Shown one piece after another: positions 23,603-32,974 of a stretch of DNA of 54,014 nt; position 1 is the stretch's first letter, and each line of letters begins with the position of its first letter. A model generated the notes under the pieces. It was not told where the DNA came from. It saw nothing but the letters and a program-made list of their open reading frames with translations, and did no database searches. The DNA comes from CAIMUM01 sp034429715 (lineage in GTDB: Bacteria; Chloroflexota; Dehalococcoidia; GIF9; UBA5629), in NCBI GenBank assembly GCA_034429715.1, contig DAOUFR010000015.1, positions 1 through 54,014 on the forward strand, in the 5' to 3' direction. The position numbers and the translations under genes are program-made.

Positions 23603-26600
23603 TCATTTTATATCCTGGTGATAGTCCTGCAGCGATTTAACATCGGGCTTGTGTTTCTGATAGGCCTCTATGCCGAATACCGCAGCCGCCGCTGCGGCCA
23701 GGGTGGTGATATAGGTCACCTTGTGCTTGATAGCCGTCTTGCGGATATAAGAATCGTCATACTTACTGAGCTTGCCGCTGGGTGTATTGACCACGAGCTG
23801 TATCTCTCCGTTCATGATGCCGTCGATAATGTTGGGTCGGCCTTCATGTTGTTTATTGATGACCTCCGAGTCCACCCCGTGGCCGGACAGGAAATCGTGC
23901 GTGCCTCTGGTGGCTTTAATGCGGAAACCCAGATCCCTGAATTGCCTAGCCACGTTGAGCGCCGTGGGCATCTCCTTGCTGTTGAGGCTCAGGAGAACAG
24001 TGCCGCTATCCGGCAGGCGCTGCCTGGCAGCTTCCTGTGCTTTATAGAACGCCATGCCGAATGAATCGGCCATACCCAGCACCTCGCCGGTGGATCTCAT
24101 CTCAGGACCCAGCACGGGATCGACCTCAGGGAACATGTTGAAGGGGAAGACAGCTTCCTTGACTCCATAGTGGGGTATCTTGTGATGTTTCAGACCGAGC
24201 TCACTGAGCTTTTTGCCCAGCATAAGCTGCGTGGCGATGCGGGGCATGGAAACATTACAAACCTTGGATACCAGAGGGACTGTTCTGGATGCCCTGGGAT
24301 TGGCCTCCAGTACATAGACGGTGTCCTGGGCGATGGCGTACTGCATATTCATAAGGCCCACCACGTTAAGCTCGCGTGCTATGCGGGAGGTATATTCGAG
24401 AATGGTTTGCTTGTGTTTATCCGCAATGCTTAGCGGAGGGATGATGCAGGATGAATCGCCGGAGTGTATACCGGCCAGTTCAATATGCTCCATGATGGCG
24501 GGCACAAAGGTGTCGGTGCCGTCGGCTATGGCGTCGGCCTCGGCTTCTATGGCGTTCTCCAGGAACTTATCGATCAGTATGGGGCGGTCGGGCGTTACAC
24601 CGACGGCCGCGCTGACGTATTCGCGTAACATCTCTTCGTCGTGCACCACCTGCATGCCGCGACCTCCCAGCACGTAGGACGGACGTACCATGAGGGGATA
24701 TCCGATGCGGCCTGCGACCTTAAGAGCCTCATCTATATCGATGGCCATACCCGACTCGGGCATGGGTATTTTCATCTCTATCATCATTTCTCTGAACCTG
24801 CCGCGGTCCTCGGCCAGGTCGATTACCTCAGGAGTGGTGCCGAGTATCTTCACACCGTACTGGCTCAGTTCCCCTGCTATGTTGAGCGGCGTCTGTCCGC
24901 CGAACTGTACGATCACGCCTTCAGGCTTCTCTTTCTCGTAGATACTGAGCACGTCCTCCACGGTCAGCGGTTCGAAGTACAGTTTATCGGAAGTATCATA
25001 ATCGGTGGACACGGTCTCGGGATTGCAGTTGACCATGATGGTCTCATATCCCTCATCCTTCAGTGCGAAGGCGGCGTGCACGCAGCAGTAATCGAACTCT
25101 ATACCCTGCCCGATGCGGTTGGGCCCTCCACCCAGCACCATAACTTTTTTACGGCTGCTGCTCTGCGTCTTATCCGGGGCGTTATACGTGGAGAAGTAAT
25201 AGGCTGCATTCTCCACGCCGCTTACAGGGACGGGCTCCCAGGCTTCCTTCATGCCGAGCGCCAGCCTCTGTTCGCGTATCGTTTTCTCGGGGATCTGCAA
25301 AAGCTGGGCGAGGTATTTATCAGCGAATCCATCCTTCTTTGCCCGCCTGAGCAGGTCGTCCTGCGGCAGCTTGCCTTTGAATTTCAATAACTCTTCTTCA
25401 AGTTCGACCAGTTCTTTCATCTGCTGGATAAACCATTCCTTAATGTAGGTCAATTCATATAGAGAGCGAACACCGGCCCCCTTGCGTAGTGCTTCGTACA
25501 TTATGAACTGGCGCTCGCTGGAGGGCTCCTTCAGCATGGCCATCAGCTCAGACAGGGTTCTATCATTAAAATCTTTGGCAAATCCCAGGCCGTGCCTCCC
25601 GGATTCGAGCGACCTGATGGATTTTTGCAGCGCCTCCTTGTAGTTCTTACCGATGCTCATAACCTCGCCCACGGCGCGCATCTGGGTACCCAGCTTATCC
25701 TCGGCATCCTTGAATTTTTCGAAAGCCCAGCGGGCAAACTTGACTACAACATATTCGCCTGACGGCGTGTATTTCTCCAGGGTGCCGTCGCGCCAGTAGG
25801 GGATCTCGTCCATGGTCAGCCCGGCCGCCAGCCTGGCGGATATAAGAGCGATGGGGAAGCCCGTGGCTTTGGAAGCCAGCGCTGAAGAGCGCGAGGTGCG
25901 GGGATTGATCTCAATTACAACCACACGCCCGGTTTTGGGATCATGGGCGAACTGGATGTTTGTGCCGCCGATTACGCGTATGGCCTCGACGATTTTATAG
26001 GAATAATCCTGCAGTCTTTTCTGCAGCTTGGGATCTATGGTCAGCATGGGCGCCACGCAGTATGAGTCACCCGTATGCACGCCCATGGCATCTACATTTT
26101 CGATAAAGCAAACAGTGATCATCTGGTTTTTTGAATCGCGCACCACCTCGAGCTCGAGCTCCTCCCAGCCCAGCACCGATTCTTCGATGAGCACCTGTCC
26201 GATCAAACTGGCCGCTATGCCGCGGCCGGCCACGGTGCGCAGTTCCTCCACATTGTAGACCAGTCCGCCTCCTGTGCCGCCCATGGTATAGGCCGGCCTC
26301 ACCACCACGGGATAGCCCAGATCGGAGGCTACACGTTCGGCGTCCTCGATGGAATAAACCGCCTCGCTTTCAGGCATATCGATGCCCAGCCGGTTCATAG
26401 TATCCTTGAAGGCTATGCGGTCCTCGCCGCTGCGTATGGCGTCGACGTCAACACCTATCACCTCGACCCCGTATTTCTCAAGTATTCCCTCTTTGGCCAG
26501 CTCGGCACTGAGGTTGAGTCCTGATTGACCGCCCAGATTGGGTAAAAGGGCGTCCGGCCTCTCTTTTTCGATGATCTTCTCCATCATGGCCACAGTCAGA

Positions 26601-26803
26601 GGTTCGATATATGTTATGTGGGCCATGCCCGGATCGGTCATGATGGTGGCCGGGTTTGAGTTGACCAGTACGATCTCGTAACCCAAACCCTTAAGGGCTT
26701 TACAGGCCTGAGTGCCGGAGTAATCGAATTCGCAAGCCTGGCCTATGATGATGGGGCCCGATCCGATGATCATTATTTTCTTTATATCGTTTCTTCGCGG
26801 CAA
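23603..26803 (-). CDS. carB: Carbamoyl-phosphate synthase large subunit
   Basis: 1066 residues from TTG 26803 (GGAGG upstream), the normal length. It makes carbamoyl phosphate for pyrimidines and arginine. Two homologous ATP-grasp halves are visible: the first begins KKIMIIGSGPIIIGQACEFD, the second near residue 555 begins KKVMVLGGGPNRIGQGIEFD. Each has the GGTGGG or GGRGM loop and ENPRASR-type or EINPRTSRSS motifs. A C-terminal MGS-like allosteric domain (about 935-1060) is present. The glutaminase partner CarA is missing from this locus, where it would normally sit just upstream, so it must be encoded elsewhere. Confidence 0.98.
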   Translation of the reverse strand: MPRRNDIKKIMIIGSGPIIIGQACEFDYSGTQACKALKGLGYEIVLVNSNPATIMTDPGMAHITYIEPLTVAMMEKIIEKERPDALLPNLGGQSGLNLSAELAKEGILEKYGVEVIGVDVDAIRSGEDRIAFKDTMNRLGIDMPESEAVYSIEDAERVASDLGYPVVVRPAYTMGGTGGGLVYNVEELRTVAGRGIAASLIGQVLIEESVLGWEELELEVVRDSKNQMITVCFIENVDAMGVHTGDSYCVAPMLTIDPKLQKRLQDYSYKIVEAIRVIGGTNIQFAHDPKTGRVVVIEINPRTSRSSALASKATGFPIALISARLAAGLTMDEIPYWRDGTLEKYTPSGEYVVVKFARWAFEKFKDAEDKLGTQMRAVGEVMSIGKNYKEALQKSIRSLESGRHGLGFAKDFNDRTLSELMAMLKEPSSERQFIMYEALRKGAGVRSLYELTYIKEWFIQQMKELVELEEELLKFKGKLPQDDLLRRAKKDGFADKYLAQLLQIPEKTIREQRLALGMKEAWEPVPVSGVENAAYYFSTYNAPDKTQSSSRKKVMVLGGGPNRIGQGIEFDYCCVHAAFALKDEGYETIMVNCNPETVSTDYDTSDKLYFEPLTVEDVLSIYEKEKPEGVIVQFGGQTPLNIAGELSQYGVKILGTTPEVIDLAEDRGRFREMMIEMKIPMPESGMAIDIDEALKVAGRIGYPLMVRPSYVLGGRGMQVVHDEEMLREYVSAAVGVTPDRPILIDKFLENAIEAEADAIADGTDTFVPAIMEHIELAGIHSGDSSCIIPPLSIADKHKQTILEYTSRIARELNVVGLMNMQYAIAQDTVYVLEANPRASRTVPLVSKVCNVSMPRIATQLMLGKKLSELGLKHHKIPHYGVKEAVFPFNMFPEVDPVLGPEMRSTGEVLGMADSFGMAFYKAQEAARQRLPDSGTVLLSLNSKEMPTALNVARQFRDLGFRIKATRGTHDFLSGHGVDSEVINKQHEGRPNIIDGIMNGEIQLVVNTPSGKLSKYDDSYIRKTAIKHKVTYITTLAAAAAAVFGIEAYQKHKPDVKSLQDYHQDIK

Positions 26804-26915
26804 GTATGTCCTCCATATGTAATTTTAATCAACTCTTATACTCGTACCGGGCATACCAAGACTCGCTCAAACGCGCCATCCACGAGCATGAAGATGGCGT
26901 TCAGGGCCGCAGCCG

Positions 26916-28247
26916 TCAAGATATCCTGAGAGAATTGTGGCGGAAGGATAAACATCCGCCGCTGATGGTGGCCACGACCACCCCCTTCAGTTTACATCCT
27001 GCGAACGGCGTATTTCTGCCCTTGGAAAGGAAATCCTGGACGTCCACCGTCCATTCGTGATCGATATCCAGCAGCGCCAGATCGGCGCAGGAGCCCGTTT
27101 TGAGCGTTCCTGCGCCGTTTCTCAGGATGTTCGCAGGGCCTGCCGTCAGGCAGGTCAGAAGGGCATTCAGGCTGATCTTGCCTGTGTGTACCAGGGACAT
27201 GAGAACGCCGAATGCGGTCTCAAAGCCGCTGATGCCGGATACGGCATTTTCAAATTCGCAGAGCTTTTCCTCGATCGTATGAGGAGCATGATCTGTGGCG
27301 ATGGCGTCGATAGTGCCGTCCGTTATCCCCCGGATCAACGCTGCTATATCAGCGGGTGACCTCAAAGGAGGGGTAACCCTGGCGTTGGTGTCGTAGGCCA
27401 GTGATGTACGAGGATCGTCCTGAACCTTCATGACTCGCTCGTGTGTCAGTGTGAGATTGTGCGGCGTTACATCGCAGGTCACTTTCAGTCCTCTTTGTTT
27501 GGCGTCACGTACAAGCTGTGTCGAGCCGGCGGTGCTCATATGGGTGACATGCAGCCTCGCGCCGGTCAGTTCACACAATGCAATATCCCGCGCCACCATT
27601 ATTTCCTCGGCAGCCGCAGGTATTCCTTTTAATCCCAGCCTGACGGCTACCCATCCGTCGTTCATATGACCTCCCTGCGACAGAATGATGTCCTCGCAGT
27701 GATCTATAATCGGCAGGCCAAGCACGGCGGCGTTCTCCATAGCCAGAGACATAATGCGCGAATCGCTCACGGGACTGCCGTCATCGCTGAAGCCTATGCA
27801 ACCGGCGGCGGCCAGCTCTATCATATTGGTTAGTTCCCTGCCTGCCCTGCCTGCAGTTATGCAGCCTACCGGCAGAATTTTGACGAGTGGGGCATCTCTG
27901 GAGGCTATATCTCTGACATAACTGACTGTGGCAGCGCTGTCCAGCGGAGGATTGGTATTGGGCATACAGCATATCGTGGTATAGCCGCCGCGCGCTGCCG
28001 CTGCCGCACCTGTGGCTATGGTCTCCTTATTCTCGTAGCCGGGCTGGCGCAAATGGCAGTGAAGGTCGATAAAGCCCGGACAGGCAATTAATCCGGATGC
28101 ATCAATAGCAGCGACACCGGTTGCAGAGATGTTTTTACCGGTCTTTGATATCTTTCCTTCGGTGATGAGGATATCACCGGTCTCGTCGATACCGGCTGCC
28201 GGGTCGATAATGCGGGCGTTTTTTATCAGGAGGTTGTTATTTTTCAT
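26916..28247 (-). CDS. pyrC: Dihydroorotase
   Basis: 443 residues of the class I dihydroorotase/hydantoinase type. It cyclises carbamoyl aspartate to dihydroorotate. Metal ligands lie in PGFIDLHCHLRQPG (near 58-71) and in the Asp of IDAIATDHAPH (near 308-318). The start overlaps pyrB by ATGA. The 112 bp between its stop and carB contain no gene and no trace of carA. Confidence 0.97.
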   Translation of the reverse strand: MKNNNLLIKNARIIDPAAGIDETGDILITEGKISKTGKNISATGVAAIDASGLIACPGFIDLHCHLRQPGYENKETIATGAAAAARGGYTTICCMPNTNPPLDSAATVSYVRDIASRDAPLVKILPVGCITAGRAGRELTNMIELAAAGCIGFSDDGSPVSDSRIMSLAMENAAVLGLPIIDHCEDIILSQGGHMNDGWVAVRLGLKGIPAAAEEIMVARDIALCELTGARLHVTHMSTAGSTQLVRDAKQRGLKVTCDVTPHNLTLTHERVMKVQDDPRTSLAYDTNARVTPPLRSPADIAALIRGITDGTIDAIATDHAPHTIEEKLCEFENAVSGISGFETAFGVLMSLVHTGKISLNALLTCLTAGPANILRNGAGTLKTGSCADLALLDIDHEWTVDVQDFLSKGRNTPFAGCKLKGVVVATISGGCLSFRHNSLRIS

Positions 28248-29254
28248 CTGCTTTTGCCCCCTGCGATCAGATATAGCAGCGCCATACGCACTGCCACTCC
28301 GTTGGTAACCTGCTGTTCTATCAGCGATCTGGTCCCGTAGGCAACTTCAGGGCTGATCTCGGCGCCCTCGTTCATGGGGCCAGGATGCATCACCAGGACA
28401 TCGGGTTTCGCCCCGGCCAGGCGCGCCGCATTGATTTGATAGCCTTGAATATACTCGCGCAGAGAGGATATAAGCCCGCTCTGCTGCCGCTCTTTTTGCA
28501 GCCTCAGCGGCATGACGATATCGGCGTTTTTAATTGCCGAGTCGAGGTCGTGCTCTATGGTCACATGGCTGAGGGAGCACTTCTCCAGCATCTCGGACAG
28601 CCCACGGGGGATAAGGGTGGGGGGTGCGCAGAGTATCAGCTTCATGCCGTAATGGCGGGTGCCCCAGATATTGGAGCGGGCCACCCTGCTATGAAAAATA
28701 TCGCCGACGATCACGGCTTTACGGCCTTTCAGGTCTCCGAGTTGCTGTCTCATCGTGAATATATCCAGTAGCCCTTGTGAGGGATGGGCATGCCAGCCGT
28801 CACCTGCGTTGATAATGCTGGTATCCAGGTTTTGCGCTGCTATATAGGGGGCGCCGGAGCAGGGATGCCTCATGATGATGGCGTCTACCTCCAGTGCCTG
28901 CAGCGTACGCAGGCTGTCTATGAGAGATTCGCCCTTGGCCACGCTGCTTCTGACAGCATCCAGGCTGATGGTATCGGCACCCAGGTATTTGGCCGCCATC
29001 TCGAAGGATGCGCGGGTGCGCGTGCTGGGTTCGAAGAACAGGGTGGCGATGGTTTTGCCGCGCAGGGTGGGCACCTTCTTGACATCGCGATCAAGTATCT
29101 CGACCATGCCTTCGGCTATCTCGAAAACAAGGTCGGTCTCCTCCCTGCTGAAATCATCCAGGTCGAGCACATGACGATGTTTCCAGAAATCTATGGATGG
29201 ACCGGGCAGTGTTTCCCGTGTAGCTGTGCCCGGTCTCGGCTCACTTAAGCTCAT
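28244..29254 (-). CDS. pyrB: Aspartate carbamoyltransferase catalytic subunit
   Basis: 336 residues. It joins carbamoyl phosphate and aspartate. The carbamoyl-phosphate motif FFEPSTRTRASFE is near residue 73, the second phosphate contact KGESLIDSLRTL near 105, and the C-terminal MHPGPMNEGAEI segment near 292. No regulatory PyrI gene is present, so regulation is by PyrR. Its start lies 14 bp inside the pyrR end, another coupled junction. Confidence 0.97.
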   Translation of the reverse strand: MSLSEPRPGTATRETLPGPSIDFWKHRHVLDLDDFSREETDLVFEIAEGMVEILDRDVKKVPTLRGKTIATLFFEPSTRTRASFEMAAKYLGADTISLDAVRSSVAKGESLIDSLRTLQALEVDAIIMRHPCSGAPYIAAQNLDTSIINAGDGWHAHPSQGLLDIFTMRQQLGDLKGRKAVIVGDIFHSRVARSNIWGTRHYGMKLILCAPPTLIPRGLSEMLEKCSLSHVTIEHDLDSAIKNADIVMPLRLQKERQQSGLISSLREYIQGYQINAARLAGAKPDVLVMHPGPMNEGAEISPEVAYGTRSLIEQQVTNGVAVRMALLYLIAGGKSR

Positions 29255-29798
29255 TTTTGCCTCCCTCCGTCCTCATAACCGTGACTTTGTCCACAGCATC
29301 GACCTCGCTCAGGTATACCTTGATCTCTTCGTTACGCGCAGTTGGGATATTCTTGCCTACGAAATCAGCGCGGATGGGCAACTCGCGATGGCCCCTGTCT
29401 ATGAGCACGGCGAGCTGTATGGTCTCGGGCCTTCCCAGATCTATCAGGGCATCCAGTGCGGCGCGTATGCTGCGCCCCGTATAGAAAACGTCGTCAACCA
29501 GTATCAGGTGTTTGCTGGTGATATCGAAAGGCACGTAAGTCTGTTGTACAACGTGTTTGAAGCTCAATGACGAGACATCGTCGCGGTAAAGGGTTATATC
29601 CAGAGATCCAACGGGGATATCGACCTGCTCCATGCCGCGGATAATGGCGACCAGACGCTGGGCCAGCGGGACACCGCGTGTTTTGATACCTACAAATACA
29701 ATATTGGTGGCGCCCTTGTTGCGCTCAAGTATCTCGTGTGCGACACGAACCAGCGCCCTTTCGATGTCGGAAGAATTAAGCAGAATTTTTTCTGGCAT
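29241..29798 (-). CDS. pyrR: PyrR bifunctional attenuator protein/uracil phosphoribosyltransferase
   Basis: 185 residues from ATG 29798, which starts MPEKILLN; a longer frame would run through the terminator and is rejected. PyrR binds pyr mRNA when UMP is high and also has uracil phosphoribosyltransferase activity. The PRPP loop HLILVDDVFYTGRSIRAALD is clear near residue 94. First gene of the operon. Its ribosome site AAGAGG lies inside the 3' arm of the leader terminator, so the leader can limit both transcription and PyrR translation. Confidence 0.96.
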   Translation of the reverse strand: MPEKILLNSSDIERALVRVAHEILERNKGATNIVFVGIKTRGVPLAQRLVAIIRGMEQVDIPVGSLDITLYRDDVSSLSFKHVVQQTYVPFDITSKHLILVDDVFYTGRSIRAALDALIDLGRPETIQLAVLIDRGHRELPIRADFVGKNIPTARNEEIKVYLSEVDAVDKVTVMRTEGGKNELK

Positions 29799-29829
29799 AA
29801 AAAAACCTCTTGCCTGCGCTGGCAAGAGG
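29799..29829 (-). terminator. pyr leader attenuator terminator
   Basis: On the minus strand CCTCTTGCC - AGCGCA - GGCAAGAGG is followed by TTTTTT and then the pyrR ATG. The 3' arm contains the pyrR ribosome binding site. Bases CTTGCCAGC of the 5' arm and loop can pair instead with GCTGGCAAG in the upstream PyrR site, forming an antiterminator. Confidence 0.9.
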
Positions 29830-29886
29830 TCTGTTACAAGCACATCTGCCCGAAACGGATTTGCGGCGAAGTAACTTCACTGTTCC

Positions 29887-29910
29887 CTTGCCAGCCTCAC
29901 TGGGCTGACT
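29887..29910 (-). promoter_or_regulatory. PyrR-binding stem-loop and antiterminator half
   Basis: The minus-strand RNA reads CAGCC-CAGUGA-GGCUG (29907-29892), matching the known PyrR loop pattern UCCAGAGAGG with small changes. The 3' side continues GGCAAG, so GCUGGCAAG (29895-29887) is perfectly complementary to the terminator 5' side. PyrR-UMP binding should hold this hairpin and let the terminator form. Confidence 0.85.
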
Positions 29911-29929
29911 TAAAGGTTTATTTCCTATA

Positions 29930-29959
29930 ATTATACCATTGCGCGCCCAAGTAAATCAA
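29930..29959 (-). promoter_or_regulatory. Promoter of the pyr operon
   Basis: On the minus strand TTGATT (29959-29954) is 18 bp from TATAAT (29935-29930), preceded by TGG, an extended -10 (TGGTATAAT). The start near 29923 gives a leader of about 125 nt holding the attenuator. Convincing by position and sequence. Confidence 0.75.
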
Positions 29960-30087
29960 TTATCAGATTGATTGGTGGTGAAAAGGTGGTAATATAATCA
30001 GGCACGGCCGTCGCAGTGGGCATCGATAACTTTTAATAGTATCGCAGTGCCCTCTGTTGACATAAGAATAATCTCTTGGAGGGAAAA

Positions 30088-31590
30088 GTGAAATTTGAGG
30101 TCAGGCCAGGTGGTGTGACCACCATTGCAACTGACGCGGTTATCGTCGGCATTTTCGAAGGTGATGGGGGTCTGGCAGGAGCGGCCGGCGAGTTGGACGC
30201 AGCCCTGGGGGGGATTTTAAAGGATCTCATCAGTTCCGGTGAGGTAAAAGGAAAACTAAATGAGATGCATGTGCTGCATACGCTGGGAAAGATCCCGTCC
30301 CGCCTGGCTGTCGTGGCCGGCATGGGTAAACAGGTGGAATGGGATAGCGATAAATTGGGGGACCTGGCCGGGGAGGCTGTTCGCGTCCTGCGCAAGCACA
30401 AGGCAAAATCTGCAGCCTTTGCCCTGCGCGCTGGAAATGAAAGTGGCCCGGGACATGCCGATTTTTCACGCGCGGTAGCCGAAGGCTGCCTGCTGGGCGC
30501 TTATCAATACAAACGCCATATGACCAAGGATGAAAACGGACATGAGACCGGTGAGATCGTTTTGCTTGAAAACGATGAAGCCATGTTTGAAGCGATGGGC
30601 AAGGGTCTTGAGATGGGCCGGATCACCGCTGGCGCCGTGATGATGGCGCGTGATATGGTCAACGAGCCTGCCAACCATATGACTCCTTCTCACATGGCTG
30701 AGAAAGCGAGGGAGGTGGCATCCAGGCATAACCTGGGCATTACCGTTATGGACCGCGCACAAATGGGAAAAGAAAAGATGGGCGCCCTGCTGGGGGTGGC
30801 ACAGGGGACATCCGAGCCCCCCAATTTTATTGTACTGGATTACCGCGGTGATCCGGCTAAAAAAGAGGTTGCCGGACTGGTGGGCAAGGGTTTGACCTTT
30901 GACTCGGGCGGCATATCGCTTAAGCCCCAGGAGTTTATGTCTGATATGAAGGGAGACATGGCGGGCGGAGCTGCGGTTATCGCGGCCATGGACGCAATAG
31001 CGCAGATGAAGCTGAATGTGAACGTGATTGCGCTTATTCCAGCCACTGAGAACCTTCCTGGTGGCAGGGCGCTGAAGCCCGGGGATGTGCTGAAGGCATC
31101 CAATGGTAAAACCATAGAGGTGGTCAATACCGACGCTGAGGGCAGGCTAATACTGGCCGATGCGCTGTCCTATGCAGTTAAAAAAGGGCTCAGCCCCATT
31201 GTTGATCTGGCCACTTTGACCGGGGCCTGCCATGTTGCGCTGGGCGATTTATATGCGGGTCTTTTCTCTAACGATCGAGGTCTGGCTGAGCAGCTGGTGA
31301 AGGCGGCTGACAAAGGCGGGGAAAAGCTATGGCAATTGCCTATGCCTGAACAATACAGGGACCTCAATAAAAGCGACGTTGCCGATATTAAAAACTCCGG
31401 CGGCAGATATGGTGGGGCCATTACAGCGGCCCTCTTCCTGCAGGAGTTTATAGGCGAAACGCCCTGGGTTCACATCGATATAGCCGGTCCTTTCATGACG
31501 GACAAGACCAGAGGGGTGCTGGTGAAAGGCGCTACAGGCTTCGGCGTGAGGACGCTTATACGCTTCATAGCAGGTTTAGGTGAAAGATAG
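30088..31590 (+). CDS. pepA: Leucyl aminopeptidase (M17)
   Basis: 500 residues from GTG 30088, chosen for GGAGGG four bases upstream; the frame also has an in-frame TTG at 30076 that overlaps this site. It is a cytosolic di-zinc hexameric exopeptidase. The metal and catalytic motifs are intact: GKGLTFDSGGISLKP (near 260) and the signature NTDAEGRLILADAL (near 346). Full family length. A TATAAT at 29993-29998 may be its -10, but the -35 is unclear. It is followed 10 bp later by the hydrolase at 31601, likely co-transcribed. Confidence 0.95.
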   Translation: MKFEVRPGGVTTIATDAVIVGIFEGDGGLAGAAGELDAALGGILKDLISSGEVKGKLNEMHVLHTLGKIPSRLAVVAGMGKQVEWDSDKLGDLAGEAVRVLRKHKAKSAAFALRAGNESGPGHADFSRAVAEGCLLGAYQYKRHMTKDENGHETGEIVLLENDEAMFEAMGKGLEMGRITAGAVMMARDMVNEPANHMTPSHMAEKAREVASRHNLGITVMDRAQMGKEKMGALLGVAQGTSEPPNFIVLDYRGDPAKKEVAGLVGKGLTFDSGGISLKPQEFMSDMKGDMAGGAAVIAAMDAIAQMKLNVNVIALIPATENLPGGRALKPGDVLKASNGKTIEVVNTDAEGRLILADALSYAVKKGLSPIVDLATLTGACHVALGDLYAGLFSNDRGLAEQLVKAADKGGEKLWQLPMPEQYRDLNKSDVADIKNSGGRYGGAITAALFLQEFIGETPWVHIDIAGPFMTDKTRGVLVKGATGFGVRTLIRFIAGLGER

Positions 31591-31600
31591 GAGGTTGAGC

Positions 31601-32248
31601 GTGAAGATAAAGTGGTTCGGTCAATCATGTTTTCTACTGACGGCAGGTGATGGCACGAGGTTATTGATGGATCCATTTAAATCAGACAGCCACCTGAGCT
31701 ATAAACAGGTCAATGAGAAAGTCGACCTTGTAACCGTCAGCCATGAGCACGCAGATCATAACTACACGGATGCCCTGCCGGGCAAGCCTGAGATCGTGAA
31801 GGGGAGCGCAGAAAAGACGGTCAAAGGTGTAAAGGTAAGAGGCATCGATGTTTTGCACGACGACGCCGGAGGCAAGAAGCTGGGCGCCAATACTGTATTT
31901 TGCGCTGTGATGGATGGAATCAGGATATGCCACCTGGGTGACCTGGGGCACAGACTATTGGAAAAGCAGCTCGATTCAATAGGGAAAGTGGATGTGTTGC
32001 TGGTACCGATAGGCTCCGTATTCACCATCGATGTTGAAGCTGCCAGTGCAATCTGTGAAGATATCAAACCGCGTATAGCCATCCCCATGCATTACAAAAC
32101 GGACAGGTGCCAGTTTCTGCAATGGAGCGCTGAGGACTTCGTCAAGGGCAAGAGTAAAGTCAGGAGAATTGCGGGCAGCGAGCTTGAGATATTATCTAAT
32201 AGCCTGCCGGCTGAATTTGAAGTGGTTGTGCTGCAATATGCGGATTAA
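31601..32248 (+). CDS. UPF0173-type metal-dependent hydrolase (metallo-beta-lactamase fold)
   Basis: 215 residues from GTG 31601, with AGGAGG seven bases upstream. The metal-binding motif SHEHADHNY lies near residue 44, and further His ligands near IPMHYKT (about 161). The protein resembles UlaG/UPF0173 members, which hydrolyse small molecules such as lactones; substrate unknown. Tail-to-tail overlap of 4 bp with the rnc stop. Confidence 0.88.
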   Translation: MKIKWFGQSCFLLTAGDGTRLLMDPFKSDSHLSYKQVNEKVDLVTVSHEHADHNYTDALPGKPEIVKGSAEKTVKGVKVRGIDVLHDDAGGKKLGANTVFCAVMDGIRICHLGDLGHRLLEKQLDSIGKVDVLLVPIGSVFTIDVEAASAICEDIKPRIAIPMHYKTDRCQFLQWSAEDFVKGKSKVRRIAGSELEILSNSLPAEFEVVVLQYAD

Positions 32249-32952
32249 CTGCCTGCATCCGGCTTTGCGATCAGCTTGTTGTAGGCGGCCCTGGCTGCCT
32301 CGGACTCGGCGTTTTTCTTAGTCTTGCCCGATCCGACCGCCAGCAGAACGTCTCCCATTGAAACGGATACGCAGAAGATCTTATCGTGATCGGGCCCGGT
32401 CGCCTCGATAACCTCGTACTCTGGAAGTGTCTTGAACTCGGACTGTGTAAGTTCCTGCAGCAGCGCTTTATAGTTAAGGCTGTGTTTGCCGTCCTTGAAG
32501 GCCTGGATATCAGCAGCGAAGCTGGACAGGACGAAGCTCTTTGCTGATTCAAAGCCCCGGTCGAGAAATACTGCCGCCGTGAGGGCTTCGTACGCGTCCG
32601 CCAGGTTATTACGTTTTATTCTCCCGCCGGATGCGTCTTCCCCTTTGCCCAGTAGCAGGTGATCGCCAAGCTTGAGCTGCAGCGCCTTTTCAGCCAGATT
32701 CTCCTGCCGCACCAGGGAGACACGGATCTCAGTCAGCTTGCCCTCGGGCAGGTCGGGAAAATCACTGTACAGCTTTTCAGCAACAAAGAGGTTGAGCAGG
32801 GCGTCGCCCAGGAATTCCATACGCTCGTTGTCGCCCGTAGCGGCTGCAGGATTCTCGTTGATATAAGAAGCATGTGTAACCGCCTTTTGAAGGATATCCG
32901 GATTGTTGAACTTGATCCCGATGGACGATTGCAGTTTGTTGAGAGAGGACAA
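32245..32952 (-). CDS. rnc: Ribonuclease III
   Basis: About 235 residues if started at TTG 32952; the frame extends upstream to 33027 but would then overlap the preceding gene, and TTG 32967 is a further option. The catalytic signature ERMEFLGDALLNLF is intact (canonical ERLEFLGDAVL), and a C-terminal double-stranded RNA-binding domain holds the YNKLIAK end. It cuts double-stranded rRNA precursors. It follows the small membrane protein gene, whose stop is only a few bases before AAGGAG. Confidence 0.94.
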   Translation of the reverse strand: MSSLNKLQSSIGIKFNNPDILQKAVTHASYINENPAAATGDNERMEFLGDALLNLFVAEKLYSDFPDLPEGKLTEIRVSLVRQENLAEKALQLKLGDHLLLGKGEDASGGRIKRNNLADAYEALTAAVFLDRGFESAKSFVLSSFAADIQAFKDGKHSLNYKALLQELTQSEFKTLPEYEVIEATGPDHDKIFCVSVSMGDVLLAVGSGKTKKNAESEAARAAYNKLIAKPDAGS

Positions 32953-32974
32953 TGTGGTTACCTTCAACTCTCCT

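Noticed and set aside
26804..26915. Possible remnant of carA between pyrC and carB
   Set aside because: The 112 bp contain no open frame longer than about 20 codons on the coding strand and no carA-like motif.
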